A DNA stretch of 64,000 nucleotides from Luteimonas terrae (GTDB taxonomy: Bacteria; Pseudomonadota; Gammaproteobacteria; Xanthomonadales; Xanthomonadaceae). This document shows, piece after piece, positions 1 through 8,909 of the stretch (position 1 is its first letter; each line of letters starts with the position of its first letter). The stretch lies in the NCBI RefSeq assembly GCF_004358165.1, contig NZ_SMTG01000002.1, positions 1 through 64,000 of the forward strand, read 5' to 3'. The translations under genes and the position numbers were made by a program. Under the pieces are notes generated by a model that was given only the letters and a program-made list of their open reading frames with translations, searched no databases and was not told the DNA's origin.

Positions 1-34
1 CGGCGCCGGCGTGGTGGCCAAGATCATCAAGTGA
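1..34 (+). CDS. tuf: Elongation factor Tu, C-terminal end (partial)
   Basis: Only the last ten codons and the TGA stop are inside the window; the reading frame begins at base 2. The visible residues GAGVVAKIIK match the C-terminus of bacterial EF-Tu, which delivers aminoacyl-tRNA to the ribosome. Position just upstream of rpsJ is the classical str-S10 arrangement (rpsL-rpsG-fusA-tuf). A strong hairpin terminator follows at 208-240, so the S10 cluster probably has its own promoter. Confidence 0.85.
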   Translation, partial: GAGVVAKIIK

Positions 35-76
35 CGTGATGTCCCGAGCGCGCCAAGGCGCGCTCGGCTGCCGTTA

Positions 77-165
77 CGTCATCCCTGCGAAAGCGAGACC
101 CAGTGTCTGAGGCTTTGCCCGTAAAGCCCGAATGCCCCTGGATTCCCGCCTACACGGGAACGACG
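77..165. repeat. Intergenic inverted-repeat element
   Basis: The left half (77-103, beginning CGTCATCCCTGCG) and the right half (138-165, CTGGATTCCCGCC to ACGACG) are imperfect inverted copies. A small inner hairpin (GGCTTT / AAAGCC) lies between them. It resembles the short CGTCATTCC-type repeats scattered in xanthomonad intergenic regions; a related copy starts at 21427. It lies between the tuf stop and the tuf terminator, so it is transcribed into the tuf 3' region. Confidence 0.55.
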
Positions 166-207
166 ATCAAGAGCATCACCCCCGGCACGCCGGGATGATG
201 CCCAAGC

Positions 208-240
208 GAACGGACCGGCCTCCCGGTCCGTTCCGCTTTT
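208..240 (+). terminator. Intrinsic terminator after tuf
   Basis: An 11-bp perfect stem (GAACGGACCGG, 208-218, pairing with 223-233) with a CCTC loop is followed by CGCTTTT. It should end tuf transcripts before the S10 operon. Confidence 0.85.
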
Positions 241-254
241 CGCAGGGCAGGGAC

Positions 255-284
255 TTGCGCCGGCCCTTCGCTACCCGCTAGAAT
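255..284 (+). promoter_or_regulatory. Candidate promoter of the S10 operon
   Basis: TTGCGC (255-260) and TAGAAT (279-284) are separated by 18 bases, just after the tuf terminator. The -10 matches consensus at 5 of 6 positions and the -35 at 3 to 4. A start near 291 would give a leader of about 317 bases before rpsJ. Sequence match only. Confidence 0.55.
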
Positions 285-607
285 GCAAGACCCCTGCGGA
301 ATTGTCGTTTTTGACGTGCCTGCGGGATCGCGAAATGAGGTGCAGGACGCCCTCGTCTTCGCCAGACACGGAAATGTCGCGAGGCTGTGCTCCACCCGTT
401 CCGGAATTGTCCGGAGCACGAAGGGATGGAGCGGATCACCGCGTCTGTATTTCTGATGTCTGGGCGGATCGGGAAACCGGTCTGCCTTTCGTGTTTGCAG
501 GGAACGGCCCCGGGGCGCGGGTGAATGCCTCGGACAGCCACGAATCAATGGGGTTCTGCGCACCCAGCCGCAGGCCCGTCGCTCTTTCAACCAAGGATAT
601 TTCCGTC
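285..607 (+). promoter_or_regulatory. Long 5' leader of the S10 operon
   Basis: This 323-base non-coding stretch lies between the candidate promoter and the rpsJ start. In E. coli the S10 leader binds L4 to repress its own operon; whether this longer leader does the same cannot be read from sequence alone. An open frame runs through it in phase with rpsJ from 302, but the translated extension looks like no ribosomal protein. The rpsJ ribosome-binding sequence AAGGA is at its 3' end. Confidence 0.4.
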
Positions 608-919
608 ATGACGGACCAAAAGATCCGGATCCGCCTCAAGGCATTCGATCACCGCCTGATCGATCGCTCGGCCAGCGAGATCGTCGAGACCGCCAAGCGT
701 ACCGGTGCACAGGTGCGCGGCCCGATCCCGCTGCCGACCAAGATCGAGCGTTACACCATCCTGACGTCGCCGCACGTCGACAAGGATGCGCGTGACCAGT
801 ACGAGACCCGCACGCACAAGCGCGTGCTGGACATCGTCGACCCGAACGACAAGACCGTTGATGCGCTGATGAAGCTCGAGCTCGCAGCCGGCGTCGACGT
901 CCAGATCAAGCTGACCTGA
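608..919 (+). CDS. rpsJ: 30S ribosomal protein S10
   Basis: Protein uS10 of the small-subunit head, which also acts with NusB in antitermination. The 103-residue product begins [15 protein letters not shown] and has the normal bacterial length. The frame is open upstream to 302, but the extension is unrelated to the family and the ATG at 608 follows AAGGA at a usable distance, so the short form is chosen. First gene of the ribosomal superoperon; rplC follows after 10 bases. Confidence 0.97.
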   Translation: MTDQKIRIRLKAFDHRLIDRSASEIVETAKRTGAQVRGPIPLPTKIERYTILTSPHVDKDARDQYETRTHKRVLDIVDPNDKTVDALMKLELAAGVDVQIKLT

Positions 920-929
920 GGACCGCACC

Positions 930-1583
930 ATGACCGCGAAGATTCATTCGTTGGGCATCGTCGGCCGCAAGGCCGGCATGAGCCGCGTGTTCACCGAAGA
1001 CGGCAAGTCCGTGCCGGTGACGCTGATCGAGGCGACCCCGAACCGCATCACCCAGATCAAGACCGTCGAAACCGACGGTTACAGCGCCGTGCAGATCACC
1101 GCTGGCGTCAAGCGTGCATCGCTGCTCAACAAGCCCGAAACCGGTCACCTCGCCAAGGCGAAGGTCGAAGCCGGCCGTGGCCTGTGGGAGCTCCGCGTGG
1201 CCGACGACAAGATCGCCGACTTCAGCGTCGGTGGCGAGATCAAGGCCGACATCTTCGAAGTGGGCCAGATCGTCGACGTCCAGGGCGTCACGAAGGGCAA
1301 GGGCTTCCAGGGCACGATCAAGCGCTGGAACTTCAAGATGGGCGACGCGACGCACGGTAACTCGCTGTCGCACCGCCAGCCGGGTTCGCTCGGTCAGCGC
1401 CAGACGCCGGGCCGCGTGTTTCCGGGCAAGAAGATGTCCGGCCACATGGGTGCCGACCAGCAGACCACGCAGCGCCTGCAGATCGTCCAGGTCGACGCCG
1501 AGCGCGGCCTGATCGCCGTCAAGGGCGCCGTCCCCGGCGCGCCGGGTGGCGACGTGATCGTGCGTCCGTCGAGCAAGGCATAA
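930..1583 (+). CDS. rplC: 50S ribosomal protein L3
   Basis: Protein uL3, one of the earliest-assembling large-subunit proteins, with a loop reaching toward the peptidyl-transferase centre. The 217-residue product starts [18 protein letters not shown] and contains the characteristic [20 protein letters not shown] loop in its middle third. GAGGA precedes the ATG. It lies between rpsJ and rplD, spaced by about 10 bases on each side, as in other S10 operons. Confidence 0.97.
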   Translation: MTAKIHSLGIVGRKAGMSRVFTEDGKSVPVTLIEATPNRITQIKTVETDGYSAVQITAGVKRASLLNKPETGHLAKAKVEAGRGLWELRVADDKIADFSVGGEIKADIFEVGQIVDVQGVTKGKGFQGTIKRWNFKMGDATHGNSLSHRQPGSLGQRQTPGRVFPGKKMSGHMGADQQTTQRLQIVQVDAERGLIAVKGAVPGAPGGDVIVRPSSKA

Positions 1584-1594
1584 GGAGTAGCACG

Positions 1595-2200
1595 ATGGAA
1601 CTCGCAATCAACAACAGCAGCACGAAGCTGTCGGTCTCCGACGAGGTCTTCGGCCGTGATTTCAGCGAAGACCTGGTCCACCAGGTCGTCGTGGCCTACC
1701 GTAACGCCGGTCGCGCCGGTACCAAGGCGCAGAAGACCCGTTCGGAAGTCAACGGCACCACCAAGAAGTCGAAGAAGCAGAAGGGTGGTGGCGCACGTCA
1801 CGGCGCCCTGACCGCTCCGATCTTCGTCGGTGGCGGCGTGACGTTCGCGGCCAAGCCGCGCAGCTTCGCGCAGAAGGTCAACCGCAAGATGTACCGCGCG
1901 GCGATGTCGGCGATCCTGTCCGAGCTCAACCGCCAGGGTCGTCTGACGATCGTCGAAGCCTTCGACCTGACCGAGACGAAGACCAGCGGCATGGTCGCCA
2001 AGCTCAAGGAATTCGATCTGGGCAAGCGCCCGCTGATCGTGACCGAAGACGCTTCGGAGCACCTGTACCTGTCGGCACGCAACCTGCCGTACGTCGAGAT
2101 CCGCGACGTGCAGGGCCTGGATCCGGTCGCGCTGGTCGGCGCCGATTCCGTGCTGATCACCACCGATGCGGTGAAGAAGATCGAGGAGTGGCTGGCATGA
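1595..2200 (+). CDS. rplD: 50S ribosomal protein L4
   Basis: Protein uL4, a polypeptide-exit-tunnel protein and, in E. coli, the autogenous repressor of the S10 operon through its leader. The 201-residue product carries the basic tunnel loop ([11 protein letters not shown], around residues 61-71). AAGGAG lies just before the ATG. Its stop overlaps the rplW start in an ATGA arrangement, implying coupled translation. The long leader upstream of rpsJ makes L4 feedback plausible here, but this is inferred. Confidence 0.97.
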   Translation: MELAINNSSTKLSVSDEVFGRDFSEDLVHQVVVAYRNAGRAGTKAQKTRSEVNGTTKKSKKQKGGGARHGALTAPIFVGGGVTFAAKPRSFAQKVNRKMYRAAMSAILSELNRQGRLTIVEAFDLTETKTSGMVAKLKEFDLGKRPLIVTEDASEHLYLSARNLPYVEIRDVQGLDPVALVGADSVLITTDAVKKIEEWLA

Positions 2201-2496
2201 ACGACGCCAAGCTCTATGAAGTGATCCGTGCGCCGCGCGTGTCCGAAAAGACCGCGCGCCTGCAGGAAGTGTCCAACCAGTACGCGTTCGAAGTGTCGAC
2301 GGTCGCCACCAAGGCCGACATCAAGGCCGCGGTCGAGAAGCTGTTCGACGTCAAGGTCGAAGCGGTCAACGTGGTCAACGTGAAGGGCAAGAACAAGTCC
2401 TTCCGTCAGCGCCAGGGCAGCCGCGGCGACTGGCGCAAGGCCTACGTGAAGCTGGCCGATGGCCAGTCGATCGACGTCATGAACGCGAAGGTCTGA
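2197..2496 (+). CDS. rplW: 50S ribosomal protein L23
   Basis: Protein uL23 sits at the tunnel exit and docks trigger factor and SRP. The ATG at 2197 ([18 protein letters not shown]) overlaps the rplD stop by four bases and gives 99 residues, the usual size; an upstream GTG in frame would add only three residues and is not needed. The central basic loop [20 protein letters not shown] is intact. rplB follows after 10 bases. Confidence 0.96.
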   Translation: MNDAKLYEVIRAPRVSEKTARLQEVSNQYAFEVSTVATKADIKAAVEKLFDVKVEAVNVVNVKGKNKSFRQRQGSRGDWRKAYVKLADGQSIDVMNAKV

Positions 2497-2506
2497 GGAA
2501 GCCCCG

Positions 2507-3334
2507 ATGCCATTGATGAAGTTCAAGCCCACGTCTGCCGGCCGCCGTTCCGCGGTCCGCGTCGTGCATCCCGATCTGCACAAGGGTGCGCCGCACGCCG
2601 CGCTGGTCGAGAAGAAGACCAACACCGGTGGTCGCAACCACCACGGCCGCATCACCACCCGTCACATCGGTGGTGGTCACAAGCAGCACTACCGCATCGT
2701 CGATTTCAAGCGGGACAAGGAAGGCATTCCGGCGCGCGTGGAGCGCATCGAGTATGACCCGAACCGTACCGCTCACATCGCGCTGCTGTGCTATGTCGAC
2801 GGCGAGCGCCGTTACATCATCGCGCCGAAGGGTCTGAAGGCCGGCGACCAGGTGATCTCCGGTTCGGACGCGCCGATCAAGACCGGCAACACCCTGCCGC
2901 TGCGCAACATCCCGGTCGGTTCGACCATTCACTGCATCGAGATGAAGCCGGGCAAGGGTGCGCAGATCGCGCGTGCCGCCGGTGCCGGCGTGCAGCTGGT
3001 CTCGCGCGAAGGCGTCTACGCCACCGTGCGTCTGCGTTCGGGCGAAGTCCGTCGCGTGCCGTCCGAGTGCCGCGCCACCATCGGCGAGGTCAGCAACGAC
3101 GAGCACAGCCTCGAGAAGCTGGGCAAGGCCGGTGCCAAGCGCTGGCGCGGCGTCAAGCCGACCGTCCGCGGTGCGGCCATGAATCCGGTCGACCATCCGC
3201 ACGGCGGTGGTGAGGCCAAGGCCGGTCAGGGCAACCCGCACCCGGTTACCCCGTGGGGCGTCCCGACCAAGGGCTACAAGACCCGCCACAACAAGCGGAC
3301 GCAGCAGTTCATCGTGCGCGATCGCAGGAGCTGA
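2507..3334 (+). CDS. rplB: 50S ribosomal protein L2
   Basis: Protein uL2, the most conserved large-subunit protein, needed for subunit association and peptidyl transfer. The 275-residue product has the conserved C-terminal [17 protein letters not shown] region and the histidine of [11 protein letters not shown] near residues 225-234, which in E. coli corresponds to the functionally important His229. GAGGA precedes the ATG. Its length and order between rplW and rpsS are normal. Confidence 0.97.
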   Translation: MPLMKFKPTSAGRRSAVRVVHPDLHKGAPHAALVEKKTNTGGRNHHGRITTRHIGGGHKQHYRIVDFKRDKEGIPARVERIEYDPNRTAHIALLCYVDGERRYIIAPKGLKAGDQVISGSDAPIKTGNTLPLRNIPVGSTIHCIEMKPGKGAQIARAAGAGVQLVSREGVYATVRLRSGEVRRVPSECRATIGEVSNDEHSLEKLGKAGAKRWRGVKPTVRGAAMNPVDHPHGGGEAKAGQGNPHPVTPWGVPTKGYKTRHNKRTQQFIVRDRRS

Positions 3335-3340
3335 TAGACC

Positions 3341-3613
3341 ATGGCACGTTCACTCAAGAAGGGTCCGTTCGTCGACCACCACCTCGTCAAGAAGGTGGAA
3401 GCCGCGGGCACCAACACCAAGAAGCCGATCAAGACCTGGTCGCGTCGCTCGATGGTCCTGCCGGACATGATCGGTTTCACCATCGCCATCCACAACGGCA
3501 AGAACCACGTCCCGGTGCTGGTCAACGAGAACATGGTGGGCCACAAGCTCGGCGAATTCGCGCTGACCCGGACCTTCAAGGGTCACGGCGGCGACAAGAA
3601 GTCGGGCAGGTAA
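3341..3613 (+). CDS. rpsS: 30S ribosomal protein S19
   Basis: Protein uS19 of the 30S head, contacting the A-site finger and S13. The 90-residue product starts [15 protein letters not shown] and ends with the flexible basic tail typical of the family. AGGAG lies six bases beyond the rplB coding end and before the ATG. rplV follows after 10 bases. Confidence 0.97.
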   Translation: MARSLKKGPFVDHHLVKKVEAAGTNTKKPIKTWSRRSMVLPDMIGFTIAIHNGKNHVPVLVNENMVGHKLGEFALTRTFKGHGGDKKSGR

Positions 3614-3623
3614 GGAGCGCACA

Positions 3624-4016
3624 ATGGACAAGGCAACGAAAGCCCGCCTCGAAGAGCAGAAGCGCGCTCGCACCGAGGTCAACAAGCGCACCGCGATCCT
3701 TCGCACCGCGCGCATCTCGCCGCAGAAGGCACGTCTGGTCGCCGACCAGGTCCGTGGTCTGCCGGTCGAGCGCGCCGTCGGCCTGCTGAAGTTCTCGGAC
3801 AAGAAAGCCGCTCACATGATCAAGAAGGTCGTCGAGTCGGCCATCGCCAACGCCGAGAACAACGCTGGCGCCGACGTCGACGAGCTGAAGATCGCCACCA
3901 TCACGGTCGACGAAGGTCCGACGCTGAAGCGCTTCATGGCGCGCGCGAAGGGACGCGGTACCCGCATCCTCAAGCGCACCAGCCACATCACCGTCGTCGT
4001 GGGAGAGGGCAAGTAA
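3624..4016 (+). CDS. rplV: 50S ribosomal protein L22 with N-terminal extension
   Basis: Protein uL22, whose extended hairpin lines the exit tunnel. The body from [20 protein letters not shown] onward is a standard L22, ending [13 protein letters not shown]. The product is 130 residues, roughly 18 to 20 longer than the usual 110 or so, because of a charged N-terminal segment [19 protein letters not shown]. The chosen ATG has a very good TAAGGAG sequence, and there is no better start downstream before the conserved body, so the extension appears genuine. Confidence 0.95.
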   Translation: MDKATKARLEEQKRARTEVNKRTAILRTARISPQKARLVADQVRGLPVERAVGLLKFSDKKAAHMIKKVVESAIANAENNAGADVDELKIATITVDEGPTLKRFMARAKGRGTRILKRTSHITVVVGEGK

Positions 4017-4017
4017 T

Positions 4018-4752
4018 ATGGGTCACAAAGTTCATCCCATCGGCATCCGCCTCGGCATCGCCAAGGACTGGAACTCCAAGTGGTATGCCGGCAAGAAGGA
4101 ATACGCCGAATACCTCGCCGCCGACCTGAAGGTCCGCGAGATGCTGCGCAAGCGTCTCGCCCAGGCGGGCATCAGCAAGATCCTGATCGAGCGTCCGGCC
4201 AAGACGGCGCGCGTGACGATCCACACCGCCCGTCCGGGCGTGGTGATCGGCAAGCGCGGTGAGGACATCGAGAAGCTGCGCAAGGACGTCAGCGACATGA
4301 TGGGCGTTCCGGCGCACATCAACGTCACCGAAGTCCGCAAGCCGGAACTCGACGCGCAGCTGGTCGCCGAGTCGATCGCGCAGCAGCTCGAGCGCCGCAT
4401 CATGTTCCGCCGCGCGATGAAGCGCGCCGTCGGCAACGCGATGCGTCTGGGCGCGCTGGGCATCAAGGTCAACGTCGCCGGTCGCCTCAACGGCGCCGAG
4501 ATCGCGCGTTCGGAGTGGTACCGCGAAGGCCGCGTGCCGCTGCACACCCTCCGCGCCGACATCGACTACGGCTTTGCCGAGGCGTCGACGACCTACGGGA
4601 TCATCGGCATCAAGACCTGGATCTACAAGGGCGAAATCTTCGATTTCAGCCAGGTGGGTCAGGAGAAGCAGGACGACACGCCGCGCGAGCGTGGTGATCG
4701 CGGTGACCGCGAACGCCGTGGCCCGCGTCGCGAGCGCGAGGCGAGGGACTAA
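4018..4752 (+). CDS. rpsC: 30S ribosomal protein S3
   Basis: Protein uS3 forms part of the mRNA entry channel and has mRNA helicase activity with S4 and S5. The 244-residue product starts [18 protein letters not shown] and has a KH domain containing the loop [13 protein letters not shown] around residues 77-90. A charged Arg-rich tail follows residue 215. The ATG lies one base after the rplV stop, with a GA-rich ribosome-binding stretch inside the end of rplV. Confidence 0.97.
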   Translation: MGHKVHPIGIRLGIAKDWNSKWYAGKKEYAEYLAADLKVREMLRKRLAQAGISKILIERPAKTARVTIHTARPGVVIGKRGEDIEKLRKDVSDMMGVPAHINVTEVRKPELDAQLVAESIAQQLERRIMFRRAMKRAVGNAMRLGALGIKVNVAGRLNGAEIARSEWYREGRVPLHTLRADIDYGFAEASTTYGIIGIKTWIYKGEIFDFSQVGQEKQDDTPRERGDRGDRERRGPRREREARD

Positions 4753-4754
4753 TC

Positions 4755-5168
4755 ATGCTGCAACCCAAGCGAACCAAATACCGCAAGATGCACAAGGGCC
4801 GTAACGACGGCCTGTCGTGGAGCGGAAACGCAGTCAGCTTCGGCGAGTTCGGCCTCAAGGCCACCGCGACCGGCCAGCTGACCGCACGTCAGATCGAAGC
4901 CGGTCGTCGCACCATCAGCCGTCACGTCAAGCGCGGCGGCAAGATGTGGATCCGCGTGTTCCCGGACAAGCCGATCACCAAGAAGCCGATCGAAGTCCGA
5001 ATGGGCTCCGGCAAGGGCAGCGTCGAGTACTGGGTCGCGCAGATCCAGCCCGGCCGCATGATCTTCGAGATCGAGGGCGTCGAGGAGACGGTGGCACGCG
5101 AAGCGTTCCGCCTGGCCGCCGCGAAGCTGTCGGTCACCACCCAATTCGTGACCCGGACGGTGCGCTGA
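4755..5168 (+). CDS. rplP: 50S ribosomal protein L16
   Basis: Protein uL16 sits between the A-site tRNA and the central protuberance. The 137-residue product starts [19 protein letters not shown] and retains the [20 protein letters not shown] core, including the arginine that is hydroxylated in some bacteria. Its TGA stop shares bases with the rpmC ATG, so the two are probably translationally coupled. Confidence 0.97.
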   Translation: MLQPKRTKYRKMHKGRNDGLSWSGNAVSFGEFGLKATATGQLTARQIEAGRRTISRHVKRGGKMWIRVFPDKPITKKPIEVRMGSGKGSVEYWVAQIQPGRMIFEIEGVEETVAREAFRLAAAKLSVTTQFVTRTVR

Positions 5169-5356
5169 TGGCTACGACCAAGGAACTCCGCGAGAAGTCG
5201 GCAGAGGAGCTGCAGTCGCACCTCCTCGACCTGCACAAGGAGCGTTTCTCGCTCCGCATGCAGAAGGCCACCGGCCAGCTGACCAAGACGCATGAAGCCC
5301 GTCGGGTGCGCCGCGAGATCGCGCGCGTCAACACCCTGATCGGCCAGAAGAAGTAA
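5168..5356 (+). CDS. rpmC: 50S ribosomal protein L29
   Basis: Protein uL29, a small two-helix protein at the tunnel exit near L23. The ATG at 5168 overlaps the rplP stop in a TGATG junction and gives 62 residues, [19 protein letters not shown] onward, the normal length. The ELREKS and RREIARVNT helices are typical. Confidence 0.96.
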   Translation: MATTKELREKSAEELQSHLLDLHKERFSLRMQKATGQLTKTHEARRVRREIARVNTLIGQKK

Positions 5357-5366
5357 GGACCCGACC

Positions 5367-5627
5367 ATGAATACCGAGAAGAAGCAGCGTACGGTCCAGG
5401 GCCGCGTGGTCAGCAACAAGATGGACAAGACGGTCACCGTTCTGGTCGAGCGTCAGGTCAAGCACGCGCTGTACGGCAAGTACATCAAGCGCTCGACCAA
5501 GCTCCATGCCCACGACGCCGACAACGCGTGTCAGGAAGGCGACCTGGTGAAGGTCGTCGAGATCGCACCGATGTCGAAGACCAAGAACTGGCGCGTGGCG
5601 GAAATCGTCACCCGCGCCGCCGAATAA
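5367..5627 (+). CDS. rpsQ: 30S ribosomal protein S17
   Basis: Protein uS17, an early-binding OB-fold protein of the 30S body. The 86-residue product contains the [20 protein letters not shown] strand pair and the [15 protein letters not shown] signature. AAGGA precedes the ATG. This is the last gene of the S10 operon proper; rplN follows after 13 bases with no terminator, so transcription may continue into the spc genes. Confidence 0.97.
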   Translation: MNTEKKQRTVQGRVVSNKMDKTVTVLVERQVKHALYGKYIKRSTKLHAHDADNACQEGDLVKVVEIAPMSKTKNWRVAEIVTRAAE

Positions 5628-5640
5628 CGAGGAGCTCGAA

Positions 5641-6009
5641 ATGATCCAGATGCAGAGCCACCTCGACGTGGCGGACAACAGCGGTGCCAAGGAAGTGATG
5701 TGCATCAAGGTGCTGGGCGGCTCGAAGCGCCGTTACGCCGGCATCGGCGACATCATCAAGGTGTCGATCAAGGAAGCGATTCCGCGCGGCAAGGTCAAGA
5801 AGGGCGAGGTCTACGACGCCGTCGTGGTGCGTACCCGCAAGGGTGTGCGTCGCGCCGACGGTTCGCTGATCCGCTTCGACGGCAACGCCGCCGTGTTGCT
5901 CAACAACAAGCAGGAGCCGATCGGCACCCGCATCTTCGGGCCCGTGACCCGTGAGCTTCGTTCCGAGAAGTTCATGAAGATCGTGTCGCTCGCGCCCGAA
6001 GTGCTCTGA
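5641..6009 (+). CDS. rplN: 50S ribosomal protein L14
   Basis: Protein uL14 forms part of intersubunit bridges with 16S rRNA. The 122-residue product starts [19 protein letters not shown] and ends [13 protein letters not shown], as in nearly all bacteria. GAGGAG precedes the ATG. First gene of the spc set. Confidence 0.97.
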   Translation: MIQMQSHLDVADNSGAKEVMCIKVLGGSKRRYAGIGDIIKVSIKEAIPRGKVKKGEVYDAVVVRTRKGVRRADGSLIRFDGNAAVLLNNKQEPIGTRIFGPVTRELRSEKFMKIVSLAPEVL

Positions 6010-6023
6010 GCGGAGATAGAACA

Positions 6024-6341
6024 ATGTCCAATCGAATCAAGAAGGGCGACCACGTGGTCGTGATCGCCGGCAAGGACAAGGGCAAGCGTGGTGACGTGGT
6101 GCGCGTGATCGGCGAGAAGGTCGTCGTCTCGAACATCAACATCGTCAAGCGCCACACCAAGCCCAATCCGCAGGCCGGTCAGGCCGGTGGCGTGGTCGAG
6201 CGCGAAGCGCCGATCCATGCATCGAACGTGATGCCGTTCAACCCTGCCACCGGCAAGGGCGAGCGCATCGGAACCAAGAAGCTCGAGGATGGCCGCACGC
6301 TGCGCGTGTTCCGCTCGAGCGGTGAGGCGCTCGACGCCTGA
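6024..6341 (+). CDS. rplX: 50S ribosomal protein L24
   Basis: Protein uL24, an assembly initiator at the tunnel exit. The 105-residue product contains a KOW motif ([20 protein letters not shown], residues 5-24), followed by [17 protein letters not shown] precedes the ATG. Length and order are normal. Confidence 0.97.
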   Translation: MSNRIKKGDHVVVIAGKDKGKRGDVVRVIGEKVVVSNINIVKRHTKPNPQAGQAGGVVEREAPIHASNVMPFNPATGKGERIGTKKLEDGRTLRVFRSSGEALDA

Positions 6342-6352
6342 GGAATGCAGAA

Positions 6353-6895
6353 ATGACGACCCGTCTGGAACAGTTCTACAAGGATGAGGTGGTGCCGAAG
6401 CTGATGAAGCAGTTCGGCTACGCCAACATCATGCAGGTCCCGCGCCTGACCAAGATCACGCTCAATATGGGCGTGGGCGAGGCTGCCGCGAACAAGAAGG
6501 TGCTCGAGAACGCCACCGCCGACATGGCCAAGATCAGCGGCCAGAAGCCGCTGGTGACCAAGTCGCGCGTGTCGGTCGCCTCGTTCAAGATCCGTGACGG
6601 CTGGCCGATCGGCTGCAAGGTCACGCTGCGTCGCAACGGCATGTACGAGTTCCTCGACCGCCTGGTCAACGTCGCGCTGCCGCGCGTCCGCGACTTCCGC
6701 GGCGTGTCGGGCCGTTCGTTCGACGGTCGCGGCAACTACAACATGGGCGTGAAGGAACAGATCATCTTCCCGGAAATCGACTTCGACGCCGTCGACGCGA
6801 TCCGCGGTATGGATATCGCCATCACGACCACCGCCCGCACCAACGAAGAAGCCAAGGCGCTGCTGGAAGCCTTTCGCTTCCCGTTCCGCAACTGA
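6353..6895 (+). CDS. rplE: 50S ribosomal protein L5
   Basis: Protein uL5 binds 5S rRNA and contacts the P-site tRNA. The 180-residue product starts [18 protein letters not shown] and has the conserved [11 protein letters not shown] segment and a C-terminal [18 protein letters not shown] region. In E. coli the start of rplE is where S8 represses spc translation. TGAGGAATG precedes the ATG. Confidence 0.97.
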   Translation: MTTRLEQFYKDEVVPKLMKQFGYANIMQVPRLTKITLNMGVGEAAANKKVLENATADMAKISGQKPLVTKSRVSVASFKIRDGWPIGCKVTLRRNGMYEFLDRLVNVALPRVRDFRGVSGRSFDGRGNYNMGVKEQIIFPEIDFDAVDAIRGMDIAITTTARTNEEAKALLEAFRFPFRN

Positions 6896-6913
6896 TCGAA
6901 AGGCAGAGCATTT

Positions 6914-7219
6914 ATGGCAAAGACGTCCATGATCAACCGCGAGGCCAAGCGCGCGAAGCTGGCCAAGCAGCACGCCGAAAAGCGTGAGGCGCTGAAGAAG
7001 ATCATCAGCAGCCCGACTGCCGGTTACGAAGAAAAGGCCGATGCGGTGACCAAGCTGCAGAAGCTGCCGCGCGATTCGTCGCCGGCCCGCCAGACCACGC
7101 GTTGCGCCCTGTCGGGCCGCCCGCGTGCCGTCTACAGCAAGTTCGGCCTGGGCCGCAACAAGCTGCGCGAAGCCACCATGCGTGGCGACGTGCCCGGCCT
7201 GCGCAAGGCCAGCTGGTAA
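6914..7219 (+). CDS. rpsN: 30S ribosomal protein S14 (zinc-independent type)
   Basis: Protein uS14 of the 30S head. The 101-residue product is the long C-minus form: the region containing [20 protein letters not shown] has a single cysteine rather than the CxxC...CxxC zinc site of the short paralogue. AAAGG precedes the ATG. The 139-base gap to rpsH, with a hairpin and a -10-like TAGAAT, is larger than in the E. coli operon. Confidence 0.97.
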   Translation: MAKTSMINREAKRAKLAKQHAEKREALKKIISSPTAGYEEKADAVTKLQKLPRDSSPARQTTRCALSGRPRAVYSKFGLGRNKLREATMRGDVPGLRKASW

Positions 7220-7233
7220 GCGTGTCCTCTTCG

Positions 7234-7265
7234 GGTCTGGCGCTCGCGCGTCAGACCTGTAGAAT
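7234..7265 (+). promoter_or_regulatory. Hairpin and candidate internal promoter between rpsN and rpsH
   Basis: A roughly 10-bp stem including one G-U pair (7234-7243 with 7248-7257, outer arms GGTCTG / CAGACC) is followed directly by TAGAAT at 7260-7265. No clear -35 is visible and the hairpin has no T-run. The arrangement could be an attenuator, a processing site or a weak internal promoter that reinforces rpsH and later genes. Confidence 0.35.
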
Positions 7266-7358
7266 ACCGCCCCTCACGCTGTACCCCGTCCGGTCCCGGT
7301 CGGGTCAAAAACTAGTGTTCGCGCAAGCGGATATCGGTGCACTCATAAGGTACTCATC

Positions 7359-7754
7359 ATGAGCATGACTGATCCAATCGCCGACATGTTCGTCCGCATT
7401 CGCAATGCGGCGGCTGTCGGCAAGCAGACGGTGAAAATGCCGTCCTCCAAGATCAAGGTCGCGATCGCCAACGTCCTCAAGGACGAGGGCTACATCGGCG
7501 ACGTCCGCGTGACCGAGAACGGCGGCAAGGCCGAGCTCGAGATCGTGCTGAAGTATTACGAAGGCCGCCCGGTCATCGAGACCCTGAAGCGCTTCTCGCG
7601 CTCGGGCCTGCGCCAGTACCGTGGCAAGGACGCGCTGCCGAAGGTCCTCAACGGCCTGGGCATCTCCATCATTTCCACGTCGAAGGGCATCATGACCGAC
7701 GCGCAGGCACGCCAGCAGGGTGTCGGCGGTGAAGTCCTGTGCTTCGTGGCCTAA
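7359..7754 (+). CDS. rpsH: 30S ribosomal protein S8
   Basis: Protein uS8, a central-domain 16S rRNA binder and the translational repressor of the spc operon in E. coli. The 131-residue product begins [17 protein letters not shown]; the MSM start mirrors E. coli S8. The C-terminal [20 protein letters not shown] stretch is intact. AAGG lies before the ATG. Confidence 0.97.
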   Translation: MSMTDPIADMFVRIRNAAAVGKQTVKMPSSKIKVAIANVLKDEGYIGDVRVTENGGKAELEIVLKYYEGRPVIETLKRFSRSGLRQYRGKDALPKVLNGLGISIISTSKGIMTDAQARQQGVGGEVLCFVA

Positions 7755-7768
7755 GGGAGTAACGGATC

Positions 7769-8296
7769 ATGTCCCGCGTCGCCAAGAAGCCGATCGCCCT
7801 TCCGAAGGGCGTTGAACTCAACATCCAGGCCGACCAGGTCAGCGTCAAGGGCCCCAAGGGCACCCTGTCGCTGGACAAGCCGTCCTACATCGACATCAAG
7901 GTCGAGGACGGCAGCGCACAGCTGTCGGCCAACGACCCGCAGCACATCGCGCTGACCGGCACCCTGCGTGCCATCGTCGCGAACATGGTGCACGGCGTGT
8001 CCGAAGGCTTCGAGCGCAAGCTCGAGCTGGTCGGCGTCGGTTACCGTGCCGCGCTGCAGGGCAAGGACCTCAACCTCTCGCTGGGCTTCTCGCACCCGGT
8101 CGTGTTCCAGGCGCCGGAAGGCATCACCCTGAGCACGCCGACCCAGACCGAAATTCTGGTCCAGGGCGCCGACAAGCAGCTCGTCGGCCAGGTCGCCGCC
8201 AAGATCCGCGGTTTCCGTCCGCCGGAGCCCTACAAGGGCAAGGGCGTGAAGTACTCCAACGAAACCATCATCCGCAAGGAAGCCAAGAAGGCCTAA
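7769..8296 (+). CDS. rplF: 50S ribosomal protein L6
   Basis: Protein uL6 lies near the factor-binding site. The 175-residue product is two tandem L6 folds, begins [17 protein letters not shown] and ends with the signature [20 protein letters not shown], which marks the end of the second repeat. TAAGGGAG precedes the ATG. Confidence 0.97.
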   Translation: MSRVAKKPIALPKGVELNIQADQVSVKGPKGTLSLDKPSYIDIKVEDGSAQLSANDPQHIALTGTLRAIVANMVHGVSEGFERKLELVGVGYRAALQGKDLNLSLGFSHPVVFQAPEGITLSTPTQTEILVQGADKQLVGQVAAKIRGFRPPEPYKGKGVKYSNETIIRKEAKKA

Positions 8297-8385
8297 GCGT
8301 GCGGGTGCGCACCGCGCGGGTGCCGGCAACGCCGGTCCCGTCGCGGAGCACCGGACTCTCCTTCAGCTTCCACGAGGTCATCGAC

Positions 8386-8742
8386 ATGAGCATCAAGAAC
8401 ACCGCCCGCCTGCGCCGCGCCAAGAGCACGCGCTCGCACATCCGCACCCTGGGCGTGCCGCGCCTGTCGGTGCTGCGCACCGGTCAGCACATCTACGCCC
8501 AGCTGTTCAATTCGGACGGTTCGGTCGTGCTGGCGGCTGCCAACACCACCCAGGCCGACGTCAAGTCGGGTCTGAAGAACGGCAAGAACGCCGACGCCGC
8601 ATCCGCGGTTGGTCGCGCGATCGCCGAGAAGGCCAAGGCCGCGGGCATCGAGAAGGTCGCGTTCGACCGCTCGGGCTACCGCTACCACGGTCGCATCAAG
8701 GCACTCGCCGACGCTGCCCGCGAGGGTGGTCTGCAGTTCTGA
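8386..8742 (+). CDS. rplR: 50S ribosomal protein L18
   Basis: Protein uL18 binds 5S rRNA with L5. The ATG at 8386 ([20 protein letters not shown]) gives 118 residues, the family length, and follows GAGG; the frame is open upstream to 8299 but the added residues are not L18-like. The core VFRS-like region reads [16 protein letters not shown] 167-base gap with two hairpins separates it from rpsE. Confidence 0.96.
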   Translation: MSIKNTARLRRAKSTRSHIRTLGVPRLSVLRTGQHIYAQLFNSDGSVVLAAANTTQADVKSGLKNGKNADAASAVGRAIAEKAKAAGIEKVAFDRSGYRYHGRIKALADAAREGGLQF

Positions 8743-8757
8743 TCCACACGCTGTCGT

Positions 8758-8809
8758 CGCCGGGTCCCGCGCCCGGCGTCGCCTGACGCGCCGGCACGCG
8801 ATGTGCCGG
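8758..8809 (+). other. Two hairpins between rplR and rpsE
   Basis: CGCCGGG (8758-8764) pairs with 8772-8778, and CCGGCAC (8791-8797) pairs with 8803-8809. Neither has a T-run. They sit in an unusually long 167-base spacer inside the spc operon and could influence processing or internal termination. Confidence 0.4.
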
Positions 8810-8909
8810 ACGCCCGCGACCTTCTGTGCCGCGATCGCGTTCCACCGGTCCACGTCACAACTCCAAGCGGCCCGAGCCGTACATCCTTCTTCCACTACAG
8901 GCAACAACG

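Noticed and set aside
302-607. N-terminal extension of S10
   Set aside because: The extension is unlike any ribosomal protein, and the ATG at 608 has a suitable ribosome-binding sequence.
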